Part shown: piece after piece, positions 41,989 to 50,334 of the stretch
How the letters are laid out: each line of letters opens with the position of its first letter
How positions within the stretch are numbered: position 1 is the stretch's first letter
Assembly (NCBI GenBank): GCA_964570685.1
Contig: CAZMZC010000007.1
Location: 1-64,000 of the forward strand
Direction of reading: 5' to 3'
DNA from: UBA1189 sp964570685
Lineage (GTDB): Bacteria; Bacteroidota; Bacteroidia; Bacteroidales; Bacteroidaceae
Length of the DNA: 64,000 nucleotides
Position numbers and translations under genes: made by a program
The notes under the pieces: generated by a model
The model's database searches: none
Told to the model about the DNA's origin: nothing
Seen by the model: only the letters and a program-made list of their open reading frames with translations

Positions 41989-43004
41989 TGCCAAAGCAAC
42001 AGCCCCGTCAGTTGGAGGCAACCAAACGATTTATTAGAAACTTCCTGCGTATCAACAATAGCAGGGAGTTTCTCGTGTTTTTGTTTTTCCTGTTGGTGGC
42101 CTTCATCTTCTGGTATCTGACCACGATGATGGGTGAGTATGAAATGAAGTATTCGCCCAAGCTGCGCCTCAAGAACGTGCCTAAGGAGCTGATGGTGATA
42201 GAGCCGCTGCCCGAGCGCATCGATGTGGTGCTCAAGGACAGGGGGGATAAACTGGTGGAATACAAGGCACGTGGCAAGTTCAAGGAACTGGTCATCGACT
42301 ATAGCCAATATCCCAATGTGGTGGGGCGCACAGCAATCTATGGCAAGGAGTTGCCCAAACTGATTGCTTCGCAACTTTCGTCCTCGACCCAGGTGGTGTC
42401 GCTCTCGCTCGATACGCTACAATACTATGTGGCTCCGTCGCGCGGGGTAAAGGTGCCGGTACGTGTCAAGGGCCGTATCGAGGCCGATGGGCAGCACGGA
42501 ATCCATCGCATCAGTGTGGTGCCCGACAGTGTCACCGTATATGCTCCCTCATCCTACACCGACTCGCTCAATGCGGTATACACGCCCGAAGTGCATTTTG
42601 TAGAACTCACCGACTCCGTGAATGAGACCCTCACATTGGACGCTTGCCGTGGTGTCAAGTTTGTGCCCGCTGAGGTGCAGCTTCATGTGGCAGTGAGCCC
42701 CTATGTGACCAAGTCGGTAGATGTGCCCATCAGCGGCTACCTCTTCCCCTACGGCGTGTCGCTCAAGACCTTCCCCTCAAAGGCGAAGGTGACCTTCCGT
42801 ATCAGCCTGAAAGACTATGCCAAGGTCACCGAGAAGGACTTTGCCTTGCAGGTGCATTACGCGCAGATTCAAGACAACCCCTCGGGAAAGGTCGCTCTAC
42901 GTCTCGAAACACACTCCGACAATGTTTACAACCTTAAGGTAGACCCTGCCGAGGTGGACTATCTGCTTGAGGTCAATGCACTGCCTCTGCTCAGTAATCC
43001 CTGA
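41988..43004 (+). CDS. YbbR-like (CdaR-type) membrane-anchored protein
   Basis: A 338-residue protein with one N-terminal transmembrane helix (FLVFLFFLLVAFIFWYL, ~28-46) and then tandem YbbR-like beta domains (KVPVRVKGRIEADGQHGIHRISVVPDSVTVYAPS; KSVDVPISGYLFP). In Firmicutes YbbR/CdaR proteins regulate diadenylate cyclase, but no cdaA is adjacent here, so that role is not implied. It overlaps yajC and coaE by one base each. Confidence 0.88.
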   Translation: MPKQQPRQLEATKRFIRNFLRINNSREFLVFLFFLLVAFIFWYLTTMMGEYEMKYSPKLRLKNVPKELMVIEPLPERIDVVLKDRGDKLVEYKARGKFKELVIDYSQYPNVVGRTAIYGKELPKLIASQLSSSTQVVSLSLDTLQYYVAPSRGVKVPVRVKGRIEADGQHGIHRISVVPDSVTVYAPSSYTDSLNAVYTPEVHFVELTDSVNETLTLDACRGVKFVPAEVQLHVAVSPYVTKSVDVPISGYLFPYGVSLKTFPSKAKVTFRISLKDYAKVTEKDFALQVHYAQIQDNPSGKVALRLETHSDNVYNLKVDPAEVDYLLEVNALPLLSNP

Positions 43005-43618
43005 TGTTAGATATGTGTGCACCATATCCTTACAAGATTGCCATTGTGGGTGGTATCGGGAGCGGCAAGTCAGTAGTGTCGCGCCTGTTCCGTATGATGG
43101 GTGTTCCCGTGTACGATTGCGACAGCGAGGCCAAGCGGTTGATGAATGCTGATGCCGCCTTACGATGGACCTTGACTGAGGCTATTGGTGCGCAGGTGTA
43201 CGGAGCCAACGGCTGTGTCGACCGTACCTTCCTCGCCTCCTATATGTTCGGTCATCCCGATCGTGTAGCCCTGGTCAATAGCATCGTCCATCCCGCTGTG
43301 CGTGCTCATTTTGCGGCTTGGGCTGCTAACATGGGTTCGCCGATAGTGGCTGTAGAGACCGCCATACTCTTTGAGTCGGGGATGGATGCCGACGTTGATG
43401 CCATTGTTGTGGTGCATGCATCGGAGGAACTGCGTCTCCAGCGTGCCATGCAGCGCGATGGGGCCGATGAGCAGTCCGTTCGCAGGCGTATGAGCAATCA
43501 GATGGCTCAGGAAGAGCTCCTGGCACGGGCAACTTATCGTATCAGCAACGATGAAACAGACTCACTCATAGCCCAGGTGCAGCGCGTGATAGGGGAGATA
43601 AGTGAAAAACGTATGTGA
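43004..43618 (+). CDS. coaE: dephospho-CoA kinase
   Basis: A 204-residue kinase for the last step of coenzyme A synthesis. It has P-loop GGIGSGKSVVSRLF (~16-29), then YDCDSEAKRLM, the CoA-domain segment VNSIVHPAVRAHF and IVAVETAILFESGMD. Length is normal. Its ATG overlaps the ybbR stop by one base (TGATG), so translation is probably coupled. Confidence 0.96.
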   Translation: MLDMCAPYPYKIAIVGGIGSGKSVVSRLFRMMGVPVYDCDSEAKRLMNADAALRWTLTEAIGAQVYGANGCVDRTFLASYMFGHPDRVALVNSIVHPAVRAHFAAWAANMGSPIVAVETAILFESGMDADVDAIVVVHASEELRLQRAMQRDGADEQSVRRRMSNQMAQEELLARATYRISNDETDSLIAQVQRVIGEISEKRM

Positions 43619-43645
43619 AACCGTGTTTTTTTCTCTGCCATAGCT

Positions 43646-43675
43646 TTTGCATTTCGCTCAGATTTCTTACATTTG
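43646..43675 (+). promoter_or_regulatory. promoter for the DUF5606 gene
   Basis: TTTG at 43646-43649, an 18-nt spacer and TACATTTG at 43668-43675, giving a ~65-nt leader. Confidence 0.6.
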
Positions 43676-43743
43676 TATTTCAATTAAACCAAAAGGATTT
43701 TTTCAAGTCAAATTTATAAACCATTAAAAAGAAAAAAACTATT

Positions 43744-44169
43744 ATGCTTAAGACAATTTTGACCGTTGCCGGCAAGCCCGGTTTATATAAGCTCATCTCC
43801 AGTGGACGCAACATGCTTATCGTGGAGGCTATCGATGCCAGCAAGAAACGTCAGCCGGTGCACGCTGCCGACAAGGTGGTTTCGTTGGGCGATATCGCTA
43901 TGTATACCGATGATGAGGAGGTACCCCTGTGGCAGGTGTTGGAGAATGTGAAGACCAAGTGCGAAGGCGCTCTCTGCGCTATCGACCACAAGAAAGCTTC
44001 TAATGAAGAGTTGGCCGACTTCTTTGCCGAGGTGCTCCCCAACTATGACCGCGACCGCGTATACATGTCTCACGTGCGCAAGCTTATCCAGTGGTACAAT
44101 ATCCTCGTATCGGCAGGTATCACAGAGTTTGTTCCCGAAGAGCCCGCCGCTACTGAAGAGGAGGCTTAA
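43744..44169 (+). CDS. DUF5606 family protein
   Basis: A 141-residue cytosolic protein. An N-terminal beta-rich part (LKTILTVAGKPGLYKLISSGRNMLIVEAID) and a C-terminal helical part (EELADFFAEVLPNYDRDRVYMSHVRKLIQWYNIL) match the Bacteroidetes-specific DUF5606 family of unknown function. The acidic end (EEPAATEEEA) is typical. It is followed 49 bases later by DUF4923, perhaps in one transcript. Confidence 0.9.
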   Translation: MLKTILTVAGKPGLYKLISSGRNMLIVEAIDASKKRQPVHAADKVVSLGDIAMYTDDEEVPLWQVLENVKTKCEGALCAIDHKKASNEELADFFAEVLPNYDRDRVYMSHVRKLIQWYNILVSAGITEFVPEEPAATEEEA

Positions 44170-44218
44170 ACTCCTTTATTGACACTACGCAATATCAAAA
44201 ACAGTAAATAACGACAGA

Positions 44219-45055
44219 ATGATGAAGAAGTTTCTTACCGTATGTATCCTTGCCAGTACCGTATCGTTTGGTGCCAGTGCGCAGGGTTTGTCAGGGCTGT
44301 TCAAGTCATTGACGGGTGGCAACAAGACCGAAACCACCACCACCGAGACCACTACCACAGAAAATGCTACTGGCTCCAATGTATTGGGCAACGTGCTTGG
44401 AACGCTTGCCGAAGGTGCTACAGGTACTGCTGCTACCGATGATAACACTGCCGTTTCGGGCTTGCTGGGCGGTTTGTTGGGCACATTGGCTGGTAACGGT
44501 ACCACCAGTGCGAACGATGACGGCACTGCGCTCACTACCGACGGTGTCGTATCAGGCTTGCTGGGCTCTATCTTGAATGCTTTTACTACCGTTAACCAGC
44601 AGACGATTATTGGTACATGGAATTTCAAGGGCTCTGCTTTCGTGTTCGAGAGTGAGAATGCGCTGGCCAATCTCGGTAGCGATGCCATCGCTTCGCAGGT
44701 AGAGGCTAAGGTAGACAAGTATCTGGCTAAACTCAAGATTCAGGAGGGCTCCAGCACCATCACCTTCAACGAAGACAGCACCTGTGTGTTCACAGCAGGC
44801 AAGAAGACCCTTAATGGTACCTATGAGTTCAATCCCGAAACCAAGGAACTGAAACTTGCCTATGCCGGACTGCTATCTACCACCGCTTATCTCGTTTACG
44901 ATGCAGGTACCATCAACATCGTTTACCAGAGCGATGGCTTGTTGCGCATCCTCAAGGCAATTGGCTCGATGAGCACCAACAGTACCTTGTCTCTGCTCAA
45001 CACCTTGCTTGATCAATACGATGGATTGCGCATTGGCATGGCATTCACCAAGTAA
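44219..45055 (+). CDS. DUF4923 family secreted protein
   Basis: A 278-residue exported protein. It has a signal peptide (KKFLTVCILASTVSFGASAQ), a low-complexity Thr/Glu stretch (TETTTTETTTTEN, ~38-52), a Gly-rich segment and then the DUF4923 domain (TIIGTWNFKGSAFVFESENALANLGS, TFNEDSTCVFTAGKKTLNGTYEF). The fold is probably a lipocalin-like barrel. Function unknown. A second ATG three bases on is an equally good start. A strong terminator follows. Confidence 0.88.
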   Translation: MMKKFLTVCILASTVSFGASAQGLSGLFKSLTGGNKTETTTTETTTTENATGSNVLGNVLGTLAEGATGTAATDDNTAVSGLLGGLLGTLAGNGTTSANDDGTALTTDGVVSGLLGSILNAFTTVNQQTIIGTWNFKGSAFVFESENALANLGSDAIASQVEAKVDKYLAKLKIQEGSSTITFNEDSTCVFTAGKKTLNGTYEFNPETKELKLAYAGLLSTTAYLVYDAGTINIVYQSDGLLRILKAIGSMSTNSTLSLLNTLLDQYDGLRIGMAFTK

Positions 45056-45073
45056 TCTCTTTCCTTGATTAAT

Positions 45074-45110
45074 AAAAAGCGCGCGAGGCTGTAGCCCCGC
45101 GCGTTTTTTT
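45074..45110. terminator. bidirectional terminator between DUF4923 and the BASS transporter
   Basis: AAAAGCGCGCGAGGC pairs with GCCCCGCGCGTTTT (one mismatch) around loop TGTA. A T-run lies on the plus strand, and the flanking A-run gives one on the minus strand. Confidence 0.9.
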
Positions 45111-45118
45111 GTAATGTG

Positions 45119-46066
45119 TCAGACTTTTTCTTTCCGCTTTTTGTACAGTTGGTATGAGTTGAATACGTTGTGCCATACGCTGTAGCATCCGCCGGCAATG
45201 GCGGTGACGGGAGTGAGGAAGGTGTAGGCCATCCAGATGGCGAAGACGGTGTTCTTCTGCCCAATGGCTTGTCCGGCAGCAATGTGGTCGTCCGAGGGAC
45301 GGCCTATACGGCGCCCTACGGTGAACTGTGCCCAGCAGCAGACGAGGGTGACGAGCGCTATGCCGAGGAGCGTGGCTACAGGTACGTTGCTGTGTACGAT
45401 AGAGCGTGTAGTGACGGCGATGGCCATGGTGAGAGCCACGGTCCATAGGTAGAAGGCGGCATCGCCTGTATTCTGCAAGCGGCGTGCCAGGCGTGGCATG
45501 GTGTAGCGGATAAGCCACGCGAGCAGTAGGGGGCAGATGAGGGTGGGGAACACGCGGCGCAGCACCAGGAGGAAGGTGCCCAGGAAGGTCTGCCCCTCGT
45601 GCGGATTGACCAGCGGCACGATAAGCGGGATAAACAATGCGGCGGCGATATTGATAAAGAGTATGTAGCTCGTCAGATGGGCGGCACTGCCACCGAGCTT
45701 TACACATACGACAGCGGCTGCACAGGCCGTGGGGCAGATGAAGCATATCATGGCACTCTCTACAAGCAACCGGCCAGGCAGATGAGGGAAGGCGATGAGC
45801 ACACCGGCCATGAGGGCAAACATGCCCACCTGTATCAGCAGTAGCCACGCATGCCAACGGCAGGGCTTGAGCTCGGTGGGGCGCAGCTTGCAGAAGGTGA
45901 GGAACAGCATGCCGAAGATGAGCGCAGGTTGCAGTATGCTGATGGCACGGCTCATGAAGGCACCCGTCCCCTGGGGCAGGGGAAGAGCTGCATATATAAG
46001 ATAGGAGAGGGCACCCAGCACCATGGAGATGGGGAGTGCCCAGTTTTTGTAGAAGCGGAGAAGCAT
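45119..46066 (-). CDS. BASS-type (bile acid:sodium symporter-like) transporter
   Basis: A 315-residue inner-membrane protein with about 9-10 hydrophobic spans. Motifs ICFICPTACAAAVVCVKLGG and AGQAIGQKNTVFAIWMAYTFLTPVTAI match the two crossing helices of the BASS fold. The Bacteroidetes homologues have unknown cargo. Its ATG overlaps the stop of the DAP dehydrogenase gene (TAATG), so the two are cotranslated. A link to amino-acid or wall-precursor transport is only a guess. Confidence 0.85.
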   Translation of the reverse strand: MLLRFYKNWALPISMVLGALSYLIYAALPLPQGTGAFMSRAISILQPALIFGMLFLTFCKLRPTELKPCRWHAWLLLIQVGMFALMAGVLIAFPHLPGRLLVESAMICFICPTACAAAVVCVKLGGSAAHLTSYILFINIAAALFIPLIVPLVNPHEGQTFLGTFLLVLRRVFPTLICPLLLAWLIRYTMPRLARRLQNTGDAAFYLWTVALTMAIAVTTRSIVHSNVPVATLLGIALVTLVCCWAQFTVGRRIGRPSDDHIAAGQAIGQKNTVFAIWMAYTFLTPVTAIAGGCYSVWHNVFNSYQLYKKRKEKV

Positions 46067-46965
46067 TATACCAGGTGTGCTATCAACTCCTCGCGGTCGC
46101 CATAGAGCATGTCGATGACGGGAATCTCGATCATTGTGTAGGCACCGGGCTGCTGGCGCATGGTGGCGCGGGCTACATTGACCAGCACCTGACTGGTGAG
46201 GGCGGGATTGTTGATGCGCATGTTGAACTCGAAGAGCTGGTTCTGTGTCGTGCCCGATACGCCCTTGCGTGTGAGGTTCACGCCGTGGCCCATATCCTTG
46301 AGGTCGTCGACGCAGGGTACCTGTATCACGTGGGTCTCATCGTTCACAAAGTAGGCATCGGCCTTGATGGCGGCGGCTACGGTGTCGAAGTCGTAGCCCT
46401 CCTTGAGCTCGATGTATACCATGCGGCGATGGATGCCTGTGCCTACGGGGATGGTCATGGAAAGTGCGTTCTGTACTCCCTCGATAGCCTTTACGGCTAC
46501 CGTGTGGCCCATGCTCATGCCGGGACCGAAGTTGGTGTAGCTGATGCCCTTGGGAGCGAGGCTCTGCATGAGCGAGCGTACGATGGAGTCGCTGCCCGGG
46601 TCCCAGCCTGCCGAGATGATGGCTACGGTGCCGTGCTCCTTGGCTGCTGCATCGAGCGAGCGGCGCAGGTCTACAATCTTGCTGTGGATGTCGAAGCTGT
46701 CGACGGTGTTGATGCCCAGTGCCAGACACTCCAGTGCATACTGCTCTACGCTGCGTGTGGGAGTGGCAAGGATGGCTACATCCACGTCGTTGAGTTCACT
46801 GATGTGCTTCACCACGGGGTAGGGGGCCAGCTCTGCTGGCTTGTCGGCATCACCGTTGCGGCGCACTACGCCTACCAGTTCCATATCGGGTGCTGCTTCC
46901 AGTGCTTGCAGGGCAAACTTGCCTATATTGCCATATCCTACGATGGCTACTCTAATCTTTTTCAT
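46066..46965 (-). CDS. ddh: meso-diaminopimelate D-dehydrogenase
   Basis: A 299-residue NADP enzyme that makes meso-DAP from tetrahydrodipicolinate and ammonia in one step, serving lysine and peptidoglycan synthesis. It has a Rossmann start (IRVAIVGYGNIGKFALQAL), TPTRSVEQYA, SAGWDPGSDSIVRSL and NFGPGMSMGHTVAVKA, plus GTGIHRRMVYIEL in the dimer/substrate domain. It is the first gene of a two-gene operon. Confidence 0.95.
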   Translation of the reverse strand: MKKIRVAIVGYGNIGKFALQALEAAPDMELVGVVRRNGDADKPAELAPYPVVKHISELNDVDVAILATPTRSVEQYALECLALGINTVDSFDIHSKIVDLRRSLDAAAKEHGTVAIISAGWDPGSDSIVRSLMQSLAPKGISYTNFGPGMSMGHTVAVKAIEGVQNALSMTIPVGTGIHRRMVYIELKEGYDFDTVAAAIKADAYFVNDETHVIQVPCVDDLKDMGHGVNLTRKGVSGTTQNQLFEFNMRINNPALTSQVLVNVARATMRQQPGAYTMIEIPVIDMLYGDREELIAHLV

Positions 46966-47001
46966 CTTAATCTCTATTGATAAGTTATCCTATAATGGGC
47001 G

Positions 47002-47009
47002 CAAAATTA
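47002..47009 (-). promoter_or_regulatory. -7 box for the ddh-BASS operon
   Basis: TAATTTTG on the minus strand, 36 nt before the ATG. Confidence 0.5.
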
Positions 47010-47050
47010 ACATAAAATTTTGGGATATAACGCGGACACGTTGCAAAATG

Positions 47051-49579
47051 TTATCTCCTTATCCATATCTTGCGGGTAGCTGTGCCATCTGCCGTGGTGA
47101 CGCTCACGATGTAGGCTCCCTCGGGCCAAGCCGCAGTGTCGATGGCTGCCTTTGCTGTTTGTGGAGCAATGGCGCTGACGGTGTATCCCTCGGTGTCGTA
47201 TACCTTTATTATATGAATAGGTGTGGTGGAGCTGGCGTAGAGGTTCTCCCCTTGCGTAGCTACCGTGATGCCGTCGTCGTTGAGGCTGCTGATGTCGCTG
47301 GGTGTACGCAGCCAGAAGCTCATGGCGTTGTACTCGTAGGGCTGGAGCTCGGTAGCCTGATCGCCGATGACCGATGCTATGATGACGGCATACTGTCCTA
47401 TGGGTGCGTTGAGGCGGTGGGTAATTTTCAGCTCCTTGGTCTCGTTGCGCCCTAGGGAGAGAGCGCTGACGGCCGAGTTGCCCACCATCTGCTCTGCGCG
47501 GTTGAAGAAGATTGCTGCAAACTCGCCATCGTCATAGTCGCCCTTGTTGGTGATGGGGGCGGTGACGGTGAAGAGGTCGTTGGGATGGATGGTGCTGCTG
47601 CCGTCTTGTGCTGTGATGGTGACTGCTCCATTGAGCTGGAACATGCCGGGGAATACGGGCTTGGCATTGACCTTAGTCTCGGTCACCATCAGTTCGTCGG
47701 GACCGATGGGTGTGAGGAAGCTGCGCGATGAGTTGGTAGAGTCACACACGGCCACGATGTCGTAGTCGCCCGCCTCCACTTCAATGGCATCGGTGCTGTA
47801 GGTGAAGGTGCGTGTGGTGCCCTTGGGAATACGTGTGAGGATGACGCCTACGTACTGGCGCACTATGGAGCCGTCGGTAGTCTGCTTCTGCATCAGCACA
47901 CCGAGGTAGGAGAAGAATTCCTCACCCTCGTTCTTCACCGTGAGGCTGAACGATGCCTTGCGTCCGTTGTATAGCGGTGTGAGCACTTTGGGCTTGGCCG
48001 TGAGCGACAGCTTCGATGAGTGGGCCGGCTCGTTGAATATGGTACCCATGGGACCTACCCTCACGGAGAGGTAGTTGGGCATGTTGACCGGCGCGTTCAT
48101 CTTGATGTAGTCCGTGGTGCCCTCCTCCTTGTGTATGAGGTAGAGGCGGTAGCTGCCATCGACAAGGTCGGCCGGTATGGTAAACTTGAAGGTGGCGCCT
48201 TGGGTACCTCCCGTGAGTTCGGTGAGGTTCTTCAGCTGCTTGGTCGATAGGATGACGCATAGCGAGTCGCTGGCGGTGTAGAGCGCGGCCGACACCTCGC
48301 CGGTGAAGTTGCGCAGTCCGCAGTTATAGAACGATGCCGTCACCTTGGTCTCCTCGCCGTTCATCACGGCAGCTGCCCCAGGGATGATTGCCTTGTTGAG
48401 GTGCAGGTGCGCCACGTGAGTGGAGTTCTCTGTTGGTGGCTGTATCTGTGTGAGGGCCGATTGCAGGTAGTTGTATCCGCCCATGCCGCTACCGATGCCC
48501 AGCACCTCGGGGTTGAGCGCTGCCGATTGGTAGTAGCCGTCGCTCATGCCGCCCCAGCCCCAGTTGTAGTGGAAGAGTCCGAAGGCATCGTAGCCGTCGC
48601 ACACGAAGGCATGTCCACCCTCTACGCCCTCGCCGAAGTGAAGGATGGGTCGTCCCTCGTCGAGCTCGGCGCGTAGCATGGCCTCCCAGTCGGCCTCGTT
48701 GAAGTAGGTGCGGTCGATATACTCCATGTCATCGTCGTAGCCGAAGTTGCGCTTCAGTGCATTGGCGATGTCCTTGGCTGTGGCACCGCTGCCGTAGGGC
48801 ACATAGTCCATGCGACAGGCCACGCCCACATGATAGCTCAGCAGGGCCACGGCGTCGGCCTGCTTGTCGGTATAGGTGCCGTTGTAGCTGTCGAGCATGT
48901 TGGCCCAGTCGTAGGTGGCCTCTTCAAAGTTGACCGAGAGGGCGATGCCCAGCGATGAGGTGGAGTAGTTGCGGCTGCCTATACCCTTCTCGGGGTAGCG
49001 GTGAAACTTCATGATCTGTGCTGCTGCCGTAGCCACACAGCCTACGGGCATGGCGTTGCCCGCTTCGTCCTTGGGGCACAGGCGGTTGAAGGGTGCGTCT
49101 TGGTTCCACTCGATGCCGTCGAGCAGGGGCTTTACGCCTTGGCCTATGGAAGACCTTTGCAGTGTGGCGCTGTAGTCGCTGTCGTCGATGAGGATGCGCT
49201 GCTCGTCGAGCGCCTTTATCTGCTGGCTATATCCGTCGAGCAATGCCTGCAACTGTATGGGCATATTGTCGTACGAGAAGTTCCCTTCCAACGAGTATCC
49301 TAAGATTTCATGGGCGCGGTCATCGGCCGCTACGAGCACGAATCCCTGTCCGCTTGTGGCATTGAAGGCATAGACCTGCTCATCGCCGGCTTGGCGCGTG
49401 GCAGTGGGTGATACGTAGTGGAGCTGTGTGCCCTGTCGGGTGGCCGTAGTCAGCTGAGATGTATAGAAACGCTCGGCGATGGCGTGTGCCTCATCCACTG
49501 CGATGCGGCGAGCCCATGCGTTGGTACTGCTCAGAAGAAGTGCTATGTTTACACAGATATGAAATAGTCTTTTTATCAT
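47051..49579 (-). CDS. C10 (streptopain/SpeB-like) cysteine protease with T9SS-type tail
   Basis: A 842-residue secreted protease. It has a signal peptide to NAWA and a Spi-like prodomain (~25-130). The catalytic domain has Cys181 in MPVGCVATAAAQIMKFHRYP, His323 in GGHAFVCDGYD and FHYNWGWGG. Residues ~400-780 are beta-sandwich modules. The final ~75 residues (IKVYDTEGYTV ... GAYIVSVTTADGTATRKIWI) resemble a type IX sorting domain, suggesting display on the surface. ATG 49579 is used; the frame is open to 49621, but the promoter overlaps that part. It probably degrades host or environmental protein. Confidence 0.9.
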   Translation of the reverse strand: MIKRLFHICVNIALLLSSTNAWARRIAVDEAHAIAERFYTSQLTTATRQGTQLHYVSPTATRQAGDEQVYAFNATSGQGFVLVAADDRAHEILGYSLEGNFSYDNMPIQLQALLDGYSQQIKALDEQRILIDDSDYSATLQRSSIGQGVKPLLDGIEWNQDAPFNRLCPKDEAGNAMPVGCVATAAAQIMKFHRYPEKGIGSRNYSTSSLGIALSVNFEEATYDWANMLDSYNGTYTDKQADAVALLSYHVGVACRMDYVPYGSGATAKDIANALKRNFGYDDDMEYIDRTYFNEADWEAMLRAELDEGRPILHFGEGVEGGHAFVCDGYDAFGLFHYNWGWGGMSDGYYQSAALNPEVLGIGSGMGGYNYLQSALTQIQPPTENSTHVAHLHLNKAIIPGAAAVMNGEETKVTASFYNCGLRNFTGEVSAALYTASDSLCVILSTKQLKNLTELTGGTQGATFKFTIPADLVDGSYRLYLIHKEEGTTDYIKMNAPVNMPNYLSVRVGPMGTIFNEPAHSSKLSLTAKPKVLTPLYNGRKASFSLTVKNEGEEFFSYLGVLMQKQTTDGSIVRQYVGVILTRIPKGTTRTFTYSTDAIEVEAGDYDIVAVCDSTNSSRSFLTPIGPDELMVTETKVNAKPVFPGMFQLNGAVTITAQDGSSTIHPNDLFTVTAPITNKGDYDDGEFAAIFFNRAEQMVGNSAVSALSLGRNETKELKITHRLNAPIGQYAVIIASVIGDQATELQPYEYNAMSFWLRTPSDISSLNDDGITVATQGENLYASSTTPIHIIKVYDTEGYTVSAIAPQTAKAAIDTAAWPEGAYIVSVTTADGTATRKIWIRR

Positions 49580-49606
49580 AAAAAACAATAAAACACAATG
49601 CAGGTG

Positions 49607-49637
49607 CAAAGATAGCAACAAACGAGCAAATAAGCAA
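49607..49637 (-). promoter_or_regulatory. promoter of the C10 protease gene
   Basis: On the minus strand TTG (49637-49635), a 20-nt spacer and TATCTTTG (49614-49607). Confidence 0.65.
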
Positions 49638-49646
49638 TGCTCAGGC

Positions 49647-50258
49647 TTACCGTACTATGGCAAACCTGCTCTCGTCGGGTGTGGCATCGGGCTGTACGCT
49701 GCTCAGGGTGTATGAGGTGTAGTCGCCGTTGGTGTGGTGCATCATGATGGTGACGATGCGCTTGGTACCTTTGTCGTAGCGTGCCTCCACCTTGCTGATG
49801 CCCCCGCGCGCCTTCTCGTCGTCGATTTCTACCTCTATGATGTGGCAGTCGTCGATCTCGTCTACGTGGAGCTTTGTCATATAGGCCTCGGCTTCGTGGT
49901 AGTCGCCCGTCATGGCAGCCAGCAGCATGATGCGCATCATCTTGGCTGTGCCGCTCTTGGCACTCATCACGCGGCGCTTACCCTTGGTGACCATCATCAC
50001 CTGCATGCCGTTGATGACGAAGCAGTCGCCCGCAGGCTCGTCGTAGTGGATGGCCATGAGCCCCGGGGCATACTGGAAGCTGGCCGTGCTGCTGACGGTC
50101 GTTCTCAAGATGGCTACGTACTTGTCTTGCTGTAGGCGCGACACGATACTGGTGGTCGTGCTGCCTGCCTGCTTGATGGCATCGAGCACGGTGTGGTCCT
50201 GCGCTGTAGCGAGGAGGGGGGCTGCAAGAAGCAGCAGGGAGAGGAGGGCTTTTTTCAT
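49647..50258 (-). CDS. LolA-like outer-membrane lipoprotein carrier-type protein
   Basis: A 203-residue periplasmic protein with a signal peptide (MKKALLSLLLLAAPLLATAQ) and a LolA-like half-barrel pattern (GLMAIHYDEPAGDCFVINGMQVMMVTKGKR, ISKVEARYDKGTKRIVTIMMHH). LolA-like genes are regular members of aryl-polyene and flexirubin clusters, where they are thought to move the lipid-like product across the periplasm. It is the last gene of the leftward operon that starts at 59197. Confidence 0.82.
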   Translation of the reverse strand: MKKALLSLLLLAAPLLATAQDHTVLDAIKQAGSTTTSIVSRLQQDKYVAILRTTVSSTASFQYAPGLMAIHYDEPAGDCFVINGMQVMMVTKGKRRVMSAKSGTAKMMRIMLLAAMTGDYHEAEAYMTKLHVDEIDDCHIIEVEIDDEKARGGISKVEARYDKGTKRIVTIMMHHTNGDYTSYTLSSVQPDATPDESRFAIVR

Positions 50259-50261
50259 GAG

Positions 50262-50334
50262 TTATGATTTTTGATTTATGAATTATGATTTGTGAATTAT
50301 GAATTGTGAATTGTCAATTGTGAATTGTGATCGT
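50262..50334. repeat. AT-rich short-repeat block overlapping the 3' end of the MMPL gene
   Basis: Repeats of GAATTATGATT, GAATTGTGAATTG and AATTGTCAATTG fill the spacer and run into the last codons of the MMPL gene, giving its protein the tail NDHNSQLTIHNS. Confidence 0.8.
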
